A stretch of DNA of 64,000 nt from PFJX01 sp040751755 (lineage in GTDB: Bacteria; Pseudomonadota; Gammaproteobacteria; Burkholderiales; Thiobacillaceae), in the NCBI GenBank assembly GCA_040751755.1, contig JBFMHC010000040.1:62001-126000 (forward strand), given 5' to 3'. Shown in pieces: positions 44,183 to 52,082 of the stretch. Below the pieces are notes generated by a model. The model was given only the letters and a program-made list of their open reading frames with translations. It was not told the origin of the DNA and did not search any database. How positions within the stretch are numbered: the stretch's first letter is position 1; every line of letters starts with the position of its first letter. A program made the translations under genes and the position numbers.

Positions 44183-44737
44183 ATGACCCCCCTTGCCGAT
44201 GTCCGCCGCCTGCGCGCCTTCCTGGCGCGCGGCGGGGTCATCGCCTACGCCACGGAGTCCTGTTTCGGCCTCGGCTGCGACCCGCGCAACCCGCGCGCGG
44301 TACGCCGCATCCTCGCGCTCAAGCGCCGCCCGCAGGCCAAGGGCCTGATCCTCGTAGGCAGCGAATTCGCGCAGTTCCGCCGTTTCCTCGCCCCCCTGCC
44401 CGAGGCCTTGCAATCCCGCCTCGACGAATGGTGGCCCGGCCCCAACACCCTCCTGCTGCCGGTCTCGCGTCACTGCCCGCCGTGGCTGCGCGGCCGCCAC
44501 CGCAAACTGGCGGTGCGCGTCACCGCGCACAGCGAGACGGCACGCCTGTGCCACGCGCTCGGCATGCCCCTGGTCTCCACCAGCGCCAACCGTTCCGGCC
44601 AGAGATCGCTGAAGACCTGGCGCGCCTGCAGACAGGCCTTCGACGCCCACGTCTGGGTGCTGCCCGGCCGCATCGGCAAGCGCCGCCGCCCCTCCACCAT
44701 CCTCGACCCGCTGAGCGGCGGCGTGCTGCGCGCCTGA
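44183..44737 (+). CDS. tsaC: TsaC/YrdC threonylcarbamoyl-AMP synthase
   Basis: Makes threonylcarbamoyl-AMP for the t6A modification of tRNAs reading ANN codons. The 184-residue single-domain form has YATESCFGLGCDP, the KRRPQAKGLILV basic patch, WPGPNTLLLP and the STSANRSGQ signature. No C-terminal Sua5 domain is attached, which distinguishes TsaC. It starts 19 bases after purD and ends 4 bases from the convergent tonB gene. Confidence 0.93.
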   Translation: MTPLADVRRLRAFLARGGVIAYATESCFGLGCDPRNPRAVRRILALKRRPQAKGLILVGSEFAQFRRFLAPLPEALQSRLDEWWPGPNTLLLPVSRHCPPWLRGRHRKLAVRVTAHSETARLCHALGMPLVSTSANRSGQRSLKTWRACRQAFDAHVWVLPGRIGKRRRPSTILDPLSGGVLRA

Positions 44738-44741
44738 CGCG

Positions 44742-45482
44742 CTAGTTCTCCAGGCGGTAGGCGATCGGGATCGCCAGCCTGAGCGACGTCCGCGCGCCGT
44801 CGCGCACCGCCTCCCGCATCTCCTCGCGCGCCAGCGCCGCCGCCTCCTCCAACAGCCGCAGCGCATCCCGGTCGAGGATCGGATAACCGGACCCCTGACG
44901 CACCTGCACCGCCTCCAGGCGGCCGTCCCCCGCCAGCGCCACGCTCAACAGCACCACCCCCTCCTGGCCGAGACGGCGCGCCACCGGCGGATAACGGCGC
45001 AGCTCGCGCAGACGCCGCGCCAGGGCGGCCTGCCACAGCCGCTCCTGCTCGGCCCGCACCGGCTCGCCGGGGGCCTGGGTCGGTGTCGGGAGAGGTGCGG
45101 CGGACGGCGGCACGGGCACGGTCTCGGCGGCCCTCGCCAGCGGCGGCGCCGAGGGAAGCGCGGCAGGGGACGCCACCGGCACGGACGGCGAGGCGAGCGG
45201 CGCCGGCGTGCCGGGCTCGGGCGGGGGACTGGGCGCCGGCCTCACGGCGGGCAAGGGTTCTGGAGGCGGCGCAACCGACGGGACCGTCGGGGCCGGCGCG
45301 GCCGGCGGTGCGGGCTCGCCGGCGGGGCGGGGCGGGGCGGGTGGGGCGACGGCGGGCCGGGCCAGCGACACCTCCCAGCGCAGGGGTTCTGGCTCGGCCT
45401 CCGGCGCGGCCGCCGGCCAGAGGGCGAGGGCCACGCCCAGGGCCGTGCCGTGCAGCGCCAGCGAGACGATCCAGGACTTCAT
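44742..45482 (-). CDS. tonB: TonB energy-transducing protein
   Basis: Links proton-motive force at the inner membrane to outer-membrane receptors. The 246 residues comprise an N-terminal anchor helix (MKSWIVSLALHGTALGVALAL), a long proline/alanine-rich periplasm-spanning region (about 25-150) and a C-terminal TonB domain (RRYPPVARRLGQEGVVLLSVAL, VRQGSGYPILDRDAL). Last gene of the minus-strand operon starting with the TonB-dependent receptor at 50962. Confidence 0.92.
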   Translation of the reverse strand: MKSWIVSLALHGTALGVALALWPAAAPEAEPEPLRWEVSLARPAVAPPAPPRPAGEPAPPAAPAPTVPSVAPPPEPLPAVRPAPSPPPEPGTPAPLASPSVPVASPAALPSAPPLARAAETVPVPPSAAPLPTPTQAPGEPVRAEQERLWQAALARRLRELRRYPPVARRLGQEGVVLLSVALAGDGRLEAVQVRQGSGYPILDRDALRLLEEAAALAREEMREAVRDGARTSLRLAIPIAYRLEN

Positions 45483-45506
45483 GCCGCCGGCATCAGGGCC
45501 ACACGC

Positions 45507-45887
45507 TCATGCGCGCCGCACCTCCAGGCTGACGCGCGTGAAACCGAGGTCCTTGACGCGGTCCACCAGCTCGACGAAGTGCCGCAGCGCCAGGCCGCCA
45601 TCCGCCCGCACCACCACCGGCGTGTCGCGCGGCAGGCCGGCGAGGGCGGCGGGCAGATCGGTGACCGGACGGTCGCCGAGGTAGATGGCGCGGTGCAGGG
45701 TGAGGGTGAGCACCAGCGGCGTCGGCTGCGCGGCGGCGGCGTGCTTGGCCTGCGCCAGGTCCACGGGGATGCGGCCGGTGGCGATGAAGGTGGCGGTGGT
45801 GAGGACGATGGTGAGCAGCACCAGCATCACGTCCACCAGCGGCACCACGTTGATGCCGTCGATCTCGCCGTCCAGGTCCTTATCCAA
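45507..45887 (-). CDS. exbD: ExbD biopolymer transport protein
   Basis: Inner-membrane partner of ExbB in the TonB motor. The 126 residues carry one N-terminal membrane helix with the essential aspartate in INVVPLVDVMLVLLTI, then a periplasmic domain. The gene overlaps exbB by 8 bases, so translation is coupled. Confidence 0.94.
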   Translation of the reverse strand: MDKDLDGEIDGINVVPLVDVMLVLLTIVLTTATFIATGRIPVDLAQAKHAAAAQPTPLVLTLTLHRAIYLGDRPVTDLPAALAGLPRDTPVVVRADGGLALRHFVELVDRVKDLGFTRVSLEVRRA

Positions 45888-46314
45888 GGGCCTTCTCCCG
45901 CGCCGCGTCGTACTCGGCCAGGCGCTCCTTCACACGGCGGCGCAGGGCGTTGTTGAGGGCCACGCAGGGGATGGCCACGAGCAGGCCGGCGGCCGTGGCC
46001 TTGAGCGCCAGCGCGAGGCCGCTCATGATGCCCTTCACGTCCATCTCGCCGCTCGCGCCCATGTCCTGGAAGGTGAGCATGATGCCCAGCACGGTGCCGA
46101 GCAGGCCGACGTAGGGGGCGTTCGCCGCCACCGTGCCGATCACCACCAGGCGCCGCGTCAGGGCGGTCTCGAACTCCACGCGCGTCGCGTATGCCGCGAT
46201 GCCGGCGCGGCGGTAGAAACCGAAACGCTCCACCGCCACCGCCACCGACCAGACGCTCAAGGAGAGCAAGAGGCCGATCACGCCGTAGTCCACCACCGCC
46301 TTCAATCCTTCCAT
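45880..46314 (-). CDS. exbB: ExbB/TolQ-type proton channel, short form
   Basis: A 144-residue MotA/TolQ/ExbB protein. Three membrane helices are predictable, with the conserved APYVGLLGTVLGIMLTF and ALKATAAGLLVAIPCVALNN segments forming the channel. It lacks the long N-terminal region of the 240-residue E. coli ExbB, as in the short ExbB subgroup. The gene lies 1 base from the CcdA-like gene and overlaps exbD. Confidence 0.93.
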   Translation of the reverse strand: MEGLKAVVDYGVIGLLLSLSVWSVAVAVERFGFYRRAGIAAYATRVEFETALTRRLVVIGTVAANAPYVGLLGTVLGIMLTFQDMGASGEMDVKGIMSGLALALKATAAGLLVAIPCVALNNALRRRVKERLAEYDAAREKALG

Positions 46315-46315
46315 G

Positions 46316-46936
46316 TCACACCCCCATGCCGATTCGATAGATCCCCAGCGCCGCCAGCACCAGGCCGGCGCCCAGGCGCAGCCAGCGGCCGAGTTCCGCG
46401 CGCGACTCGCGCAGGCGCTGGCCGAACCAGCCGAGCGCCGGCAGCACCACCAGGAGCGGCGTCACCGCCGCGCCGAGGCCGAAGGCCAGGCCGTAGGCGA
46501 GACCGCCGCCGGGCGAGCCCGCCTGCGCGGCGAAGGCCAGCAGCGAGGCGAGCGGCGCGCAGGGCGTGAGGCTGAGGGCGAAGCCGATGGCCAGCGGCGA
46601 GGCCTGCGCGCCCCGGCCGGCGGCGCAGCCGCGCCGCTGCCTGCCGAACAACAGCCAGAGGCCTGCCGCGAGCGAGGCCGCGCCGATGGCGACGTGGCCC
46701 ACGCCCCCCTGCAGCAGGCGTGCCAGCCAGGCGCCGGCGAGGCCCGCCGCCAGGCCCATCAGGGCATAGGCGGCGACGCGCCCCGCCAGGAAGGCGGCGG
46801 TATCGCCCAGCACCGCGCCGCGCTCACGCGCCATCACCCAGGCGCCCATGTAGGGCAGGCAGGTGACGGTGCAGGCGGTGAGCCCCAGGCTGAGGCCGAG
46901 CAGCCAGGCGGAGGCGATGCCGGCGGGTTCAAGCAT
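46316..46936 (-). CDS. CcdA/DsbD-like or TauE-like membrane protein
   Basis: A 206-residue membrane protein with about six helices. Cysteines sit at helix starts in TACTVTCLPYMG and SLTPCAPLAS, the pattern of CcdA/DsbD thiol-electron carriers; such proteins are often labelled sulfite exporter TauE/SafE. It could carry reducing power across the membrane to the periplasmic partner. Overlaps the polyferredoxin gene by 8 bases. Confidence 0.75.
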   Translation of the reverse strand: MLEPAGIASAWLLGLSLGLTACTVTCLPYMGAWVMARERGAVLGDTAAFLAGRVAAYALMGLAAGLAGAWLARLLQGGVGHVAIGAASLAAGLWLLFGRQRRGCAAGRGAQASPLAIGFALSLTPCAPLASLLAFAAQAGSPGGGLAYGLAFGLGAAVTPLLVVLPALGWFGQRLRESRAELGRWLRLGAGLVLAALGIYRIGMGV

Positions 46937-47990
46937 CCCCGCCCCCTTGCGGCGGGCGTCGCGCGAACCACTTCACCGCCCTCGCCTCGCCGCGCGGCCC
47001 GACTGTCTTCACGCGTGCCTTGTAGTAGGTGCGCGAGGAGCCGAACAGGCGCAAGGGGCCGAACTTGAGCTGGATCACCCCGTCGTCCGGGCAGTATTCG
47101 GCGCAGCGGCCGCACAGGGTGCAGTCCTCGTTGAAGGCCTTGGGCCCGTGCGCGTGGTGGATCTCCGGGATGTCCATGGGGCATGCCTGGCGGCAGATGC
47201 CGCACTTCTCGCACTTGGCGTGCTCGCGCTTCACCAGGCGCATGGGCGAGAGGCGCTGGAAGGCGGCGTTGAGGGCGAGCAGCGGGCAGATGCGGCAGAA
47301 CGGCTGGCGCACCGCGAGGGCGGCGACGACGACGAAGCCGAACAGGGTGTTGGCGAGCGCGCCGAAGGCGAAGTCGAGCGCGCCGGACTGGCGGATGGTG
47401 AGCTGGCTCGCGTCCGCCGTCAGCAGGGTGGTGGCGAGGCGCGAAGGGCAGACCTGGCAGAAGGCGTCGCCGGTGACGTGCGGCGTCACGCCCAGGCCGG
47501 CGAGCAGCGGCAGGCCCATGACCAGGACCAGCAGCACGCCCCACTTCAGCGGCCGCAGGCGCCGCGCCGCCGTCTCCGAGAGGCCGCGGAAGGGGCGCCT
47601 GAGCAGGCGGCCGAGGCGGTGGATCAGCTCCTGCACGGTGCCGAGCGGGCAGACCCAGCCGCAGAAGGCCTTGTTGAGGAAGACGAAGAAGACGTAGAAG
47701 GTCAGGAAGGTGAAGCCCAGGGGGATGAGGGTGGACAGCGCGAACTGCCCGCTCTGCGCGATCGCCTCGCCGACGCGGTGGTGCAGCTGGTGCTGCGTGG
47801 GGATGAGGATGCAGTAGGCGCCGTCCTGCTTGTCGTAGGCGCAGGACAGGGCCGGCAGGGCGTTGGAGAGCTTCTCGGCGGCGTAATAGCCCACCAGGCT
47901 GCCGCCGTAGACGGTGACGAACAGCATGACGAGCTGCACCGCCAGGCGCAGGCGACCGAGGGTGAAACGGGGTGCGGCGGTGTCAGCCAT
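46929..47990 (-). CDS. NapH/FixG-like membrane polyferredoxin
   Basis: A 353-residue inner-membrane iron-sulphur protein. About four helices carry the NapH-type CGWVCPLGTVQE and further cysteine pairs (CQVCPS, CRICPLL). The C-terminal cytosolic part has two [4Fe-4S] motifs, CEKCGICRQACPMD and CTLCGRCAEYCPDD. It may move electrons from the cytoplasm or quinol pool to a periplasmic acceptor. Linkage to a TonB system suggests metal reduction during uptake, which is inference. Confidence 0.85.
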   Translation of the reverse strand: MADTAAPRFTLGRLRLAVQLVMLFVTVYGGSLVGYYAAEKLSNALPALSCAYDKQDGAYCILIPTQHQLHHRVGEAIAQSGQFALSTLIPLGFTFLTFYVFFVFLNKAFCGWVCPLGTVQELIHRLGRLLRRPFRGLSETAARRLRPLKWGVLLVLVMGLPLLAGLGVTPHVTGDAFCQVCPSRLATTLLTADASQLTIRQSGALDFAFGALANTLFGFVVVAALAVRQPFCRICPLLALNAAFQRLSPMRLVKREHAKCEKCGICRQACPMDIPEIHHAHGPKAFNEDCTLCGRCAEYCPDDGVIQLKFGPLRLFGSSRTYYKARVKTVGPRGEARAVKWFARRPPQGGGDA

Positions 47991-48825
47991 GCGCGGCCTC
48001 CTTGCGGCGGATCGTCAGCGGCAGCGCCAGCAGCCCGCCCAGGGCCAGGAAGCCGAGGCCGGCGCCGAGGCTGCGGCCGCTGTCGGCGGCGGCGCCGTAG
48101 ACGTGGTTGAAGGCGCTCAGGCGGTAACGGCCGGCGGCGTCCGTGTGCCCCACGGCGAGGACGAAACGGTTCTGCGCCTCCCGTCCGTGCGCGTGGCCGA
48201 CCCCGGCCTCGGCGACGTCCTCGGGAAAGGTCACCCGCACCACCCCCGCCGCGTCGCTCCTCAGCACCCGCTGCGTGCCGCCGCTGGTCTCCAGGCGCAC
48301 GCCGGCGTTGGCCAGCGGCCGGCCGTGCAGGCGCAGCAGGAAGCCCCAGGTCTCGCCCGCGCGGTAGCGCCAATGCTCGCGCGGCAGGGGCTGCGGCACG
48401 ATCTCCAGTTCCGCCTTCGGCAGTTCCAGCATGGCTGTGGGCGCCGGCCCCGGATTGGCGAAGTAGTGCGCGGTGCTGGCGGTGAACAGGCCCGCCTGCG
48501 AGTCCTCCGCGGCCTGCAGCCAGTGGTAGTTGCCCACCCGGCCGGCGCTCACCTTGAAGCCGCCGTCGCGCACCGGCACGGCGGCGGGCGCGGCGGTAAA
48601 GCCGCCCGCGCCGTTGCGCTGCGCCACCGCGTCCGCGCGCAGGTTGGCGAGGCAGTAGGCGGCGCCCGAGCGCTCGCCGCGGCCGGCCGGCAGCAACATG
48701 GGCAGGCTGGAGAAGGCGGCCCGCTCGGCGGCGCGGCAGTCGCCGGCGGGGCGCGCGGCCTGCGCCGTGCCGGCGGCGAGGACGGCGGCAAGGACAGCGA
48801 GCGGCAGGCAGGCGGACTGCTTCAT
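47983..48825 (-). CDS. Periplasmic DUF4198-like protein with C-terminal anchor
   Basis: A 280-residue exported protein: signal peptide ending at AQAA, a first segment with paired cysteines, and a central Ig-like domain. The central part (about 150-240: YRAGETWGFLLRLHGRPLANAGVRLE to FVLAVGHTDAAGRYRL) resembles DUF4198 metal-related proteins. A C-terminal membrane helix with a basic end (RRKE) anchors it. It overlaps the polyferredoxin gene by 8 bases and follows the receptor by 7. Function unknown; a metal-binding role is inferred from context. Confidence 0.7.
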   Translation of the reverse strand: MKQSACLPLAVLAAVLAAGTAQAARPAGDCRAAERAAFSSLPMLLPAGRGERSGAAYCLANLRADAVAQRNGAGGFTAAPAAVPVRDGGFKVSAGRVGNYHWLQAAEDSQAGLFTASTAHYFANPGPAPTAMLELPKAELEIVPQPLPREHWRYRAGETWGFLLRLHGRPLANAGVRLETSGGTQRVLRSDAAGVVRVTFPEDVAEAGVGHAHGREAQNRFVLAVGHTDAAGRYRLSAFNHVYGAAADSGRSLGAGLGFLALGGLLALPLTIRRKEAAHG

Positions 48826-48832
48826 GGCCGCC

Positions 48833-50962
48833 TCAGAAGCCGTGGCGGTAGGTCAGCATCACCGTGCGCGGCGCGGCAGCGGTGTAGGTGACGCGGCCCG
48901 AGGTGTCCTTCTTCACCTCGCTGGCGTAGTGCTCGTCGAACAGGTTGTCGACGTTGAGGGTGAGGGAATGGGCACCCCGCGCGTAGCCCACGGACAGGTT
49001 GGTGATCCACTCCCAGCCGTCGTATTTCTCGGTGTTGGCGTTGTCCAGCCAGTACTCGCCCCAGGCGTTGCTGGCGAGCCTGGCCTGCCAGCCGCCCGGC
49101 GACCGCCAGCCGAGGAACACGCCGTACTGGTGCTTGGGCACGAACGGCAGACGGTTGCCGGCGCGGTCGACGTTGCTGGTGGTGCATACCGGCGGGACGC
49201 CGACGCAGGTGCGCACCGGCTCGGAGAACTCGTCGTAGGTGTAGTCGGCGTAGCCGTAGTGGCCGCCCATCTCCCAGCCTCCCGCCAGGCGTACGCGCCC
49301 GGACAGCTCTATGCCCTTCTTGTCGGTCTTGCCGGCGTTGGCGTACTCGGTGATGCCGCCGTTGTTGATCTGGATGATCTCCTTCTCCACCGGGTTGACG
49401 TAGACGCTGGCGTCGAACTCCCAGGCCTGGCCGCGCCCCTTGAGGCCGATCTCGTGGTTGCGCGAGACCGGCGCCTCCAGCGCGGGGTTGCTGGAGAACT
49501 CGCTCTGCGAAGGGATCTGGCTCGCCTGCGCGACCATGCCGAACAGCGTCAGGGCGTCGCTCAGGCGGTAGCTGACGGCGAGCTTGGGCGCCGGCAGGTG
49601 GAAGGTCTTCTCCGAGTGGGTGACGCCGGCGCCCGCCACGTAGGTGCCGGTGGCGTAGTCGTAGCGCCAGAACTGCTGGTTGTCGTCGCTGAAGTCCACC
49701 ACGTCGTAGCGCATGCCCAGGTCGACGATCCAGCGCGCGCCGGGACGCCAGGACTCCTGCAGGTACACGCCGGCGAGCAGGCTGGTGGCGTCGTCGATCT
49801 CGGCCAGGCGGCCCTTGGCGTCGGAGCAGGTGGCGAGGATGCGCCCGGTGGCGACGGCGGAATCGACGCAGGCGCCGGCGCTGGTGGTGGTGACGACGCT
49901 GGCGTACTGGTACTTGCGCGAGTCCGGCGTGCGCTCCTGGCGCACCGTGACGCCGCCGACCAGGGTACCGCCGGCATGCCGCCACTGTCCTTCCAGGTCG
50001 GTGCCGAGGTTGCCCACCCAGCTCTCGGTCTCGTTGATCATGCCGGTGACCGGGTGGTAGTGATGCCAGGTGTTGAAGTAGACGCGCGGCTTGAAGGTGA
50101 ATGCGCCGAACTCTGCCTCGTACTTGCTGTTGAGGAACCAGACCTTGGAGTAGCGGCCGGAATGCTTCCAGGGCTCGGAGGTCGAGGTCTGCTCGCCGGT
50201 GGCGACGAACTGGTCGTAGAGGGCGAGGTTCATGGCCCCCGGCAGCTGCATGTTCGCCTCCGCGTAGGAGACCTCGCTCTCCAGGGTGCCGCGCGCCAGC
50301 TGCACGCCGTGCTTGAGCGACAGCTGGGTGGTGTCGAAGCGGTTCCAGTTGCGCCAGTCGTTGTCCTGCTCGCGGTAGGTGGCGGTGAGGGCGAGGGCGT
50401 GCTCGTCCAGGACCTTGCCGTAGCGCAGGTGGGTGTTGAGGGTGCCCTCCGTGCCGACGCCGAGCTTGAGGTTGTTGGCGCTCTCGTCGAACACCGAGCG
50501 GGAGATGATCTGCACCGCGCCGCCCACGCTGCCGGCGGCGAACAGGTTGCCCGGCCCCTTGGCCACCTCGATGCGCTCGATGTCCTGGGTGTCGACGAAG
50601 TCCAGGCGGGTGAAGCTGTCCGGGTCGGAGAGCGGCACGCCGTCGCGCAGCACCATGATCTCGCGGATGCCGTAGGCGGCCTTGAGGCCGGCGCCGCGGA
50701 TGATCAGGCGCGCGTCGAAGCCGCCGTTCTTGCTGTCGATCAGCACGCCGGGGATGCCCTGCAGGCCCTCCTTGACGTTGAACATCTTCTTGTCCGCCAG
50801 GTCCTCCTTGCCGACCACGGCGATCGCCTGCGGCACCTCGGCGGTGACGCGCGCCTCGCGCGTGGCGGTGATGCTCACCTCGTCCAGGGTCTCCACCGCC
50901 TGCGCCGCGCCGGCGCACAGCAGCATGCCGGCGATGCCCGGCAGCGCGTATTTGTTCTTCAT
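48833..50962 (-). CDS. TonB-dependent outer-membrane receptor heading exbBD-tonB operon
   Basis: A 709-residue outer-membrane receptor. The signal peptide (MKNKYALPGIAG to AQA) is followed by a TonB-box-like segment (ETLDEVSITATR). The plug domain (about 40-150: NVKEGLQGIPGVLID, GSVGGAVQIISR) and a barrel ending in the expected aromatic YRHGF complete it. The start at 50962 is chosen from the signal peptide; upstream in-frame codons run under hemF. It is most similar in layout to siderophore and metal-chelate receptors, substrate unknown. First gene of a seven-gene operon. Confidence 0.9.
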   Translation of the reverse strand: MKNKYALPGIAGMLLCAGAAQAVETLDEVSITATREARVTAEVPQAIAVVGKEDLADKKMFNVKEGLQGIPGVLIDSKNGGFDARLIIRGAGLKAAYGIREIMVLRDGVPLSDPDSFTRLDFVDTQDIERIEVAKGPGNLFAAGSVGGAVQIISRSVFDESANNLKLGVGTEGTLNTHLRYGKVLDEHALALTATYREQDNDWRNWNRFDTTQLSLKHGVQLARGTLESEVSYAEANMQLPGAMNLALYDQFVATGEQTSTSEPWKHSGRYSKVWFLNSKYEAEFGAFTFKPRVYFNTWHHYHPVTGMINETESWVGNLGTDLEGQWRHAGGTLVGGVTVRQERTPDSRKYQYASVVTTTSAGACVDSAVATGRILATCSDAKGRLAEIDDATSLLAGVYLQESWRPGARWIVDLGMRYDVVDFSDDNQQFWRYDYATGTYVAGAGVTHSEKTFHLPAPKLAVSYRLSDALTLFGMVAQASQIPSQSEFSSNPALEAPVSRNHEIGLKGRGQAWEFDASVYVNPVEKEIIQINNGGITEYANAGKTDKKGIELSGRVRLAGGWEMGGHYGYADYTYDEFSEPVRTCVGVPPVCTTSNVDRAGNRLPFVPKHQYGVFLGWRSPGGWQARLASNAWGEYWLDNANTEKYDGWEWITNLSVGYARGAHSLTLNVDNLFDEHYASEVKKDTSGRVTYTAAAPRTVMLTYRHGF

Positions 50963-51149
50963 CCTCTGTCCCTCGCCGGCAAGGCGTCGCGGTTTCTCGA
51001 TGGCCGCGGATGTTAATTTCGGACGCGCATGTCTCGTATGTGGCAAATTGTCGCAGCGCCATCGCCCTAGGGCCTCGCACCAGGCCGGCGCGCACGCGCC
51101 GGGGACGGTAAAATCGGGCCCCCTACACAGCCGCCGCCGCACCCGCCGC

Positions 51150-52082
51150 ATGGATACCACCCGCGTCAAGGAATTCCTCCTGGGGCTCCAGGAACTGATC
51201 GTGCAACGCCTGGAGCAGCTCGACGGCACGCCGTTCCGGCGCGATGCGTGGGAGCGGCCCGAGGGCGGCGGCGGCGTCTCGCGCCTGGTCGAGGACGGCA
51301 ACGTGCTGGAGCGCGGCGGCGTCAACTTCTCCCACGTCATGGGCGAGCGGCTGCCGCCCTCCGCCTCGGCGCACCGACCGGAACTCGCCGGGCGGCGCTG
51401 GGAGGCGATGGGCGTGTCGCTGGTCATGCACCCGAGGAACCCCTACGCCCCCACCGCGCACATGAACGTGCGTTTCTTCGTCGCCGAGAAGGAGGGCGAG
51501 GCGCCGGTGTGGTGGTTCGGCGGCGGCATGGACATGACGCCCTACTACGGCTTCGCGGAGGACGCGACACACTTCCACACGATGTGCCGCAAGTCGCTGG
51601 AGCCGTTCGGCGCGGACTACCACCCGCGCTTCAAGAAGTGGTGCGACGAGTACTTCTTCCTCAAGCACCGCAACGAGCCGCGCGGCATCGGCGGCATCTT
51701 CTTCGACGACCTCTCCTCCCTCCCCTCCCCCGCGTCGGGGACAAGCACCGAGGCGTTCGAGCACTGCTTCAACCTCACCGAGAGCGTGGGCGACCACTTC
51801 CTGCCCGCCTACGTGCCGATCCTGGAGCGCCGTGCCGACCTGCCCTACGGCGAGCGCGAGCGCGACTTCCAGCTCTACCGGCGCGGCCGCTACGTCGAGT
51901 TCAACCTGGTGTTCGACCGCGGCACCCTGTTCGGCCTGCAGTCCGGCGGGCGCACCGAGTCCATCCTCATGTCCATGCCGCCGCTGGTGAAGTGGCGCTA
52001 TGACTGGCACCCCGAGCCGGGCAGCGAGGAGGCGCGCCTGTACACCGACTTCCTCACGCCGCGCGACTGGCTGGCCGCATGA
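51150..52082 (+). CDS. hemF: Oxygen-dependent coproporphyrinogen III oxidase
   Basis: Oxidative decarboxylation of coproporphyrinogen III in haem synthesis. The 310 residues contain the ERGGVNFSHV, NPYAPTAHMNVRFF and WWFGGGMDMTPYY blocks, plus FKKWCDEYFFLKHRNE and GRYVEFNLVFDRGT. Between GIGGIFFDDL and EAFEHCF is a short insertion (SSLPSPASGTS) absent from the E. coli enzyme, encoded by C-rich sequence resembling the palindromic repeats. The stop overlaps the next ATG (ATGA). Confidence 0.95.
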   Translation: MDTTRVKEFLLGLQELIVQRLEQLDGTPFRRDAWERPEGGGGVSRLVEDGNVLERGGVNFSHVMGERLPPSASAHRPELAGRRWEAMGVSLVMHPRNPYAPTAHMNVRFFVAEKEGEAPVWWFGGGMDMTPYYGFAEDATHFHTMCRKSLEPFGADYHPRFKKWCDEYFFLKHRNEPRGIGGIFFDDLSSLPSPASGTSTEAFEHCFNLTESVGDHFLPAYVPILERRADLPYGERERDFQLYRRGRYVEFNLVFDRGTLFGLQSGGRTESILMSMPPLVKWRYDWHPEPGSEEARLYTDFLTPRDWLAA

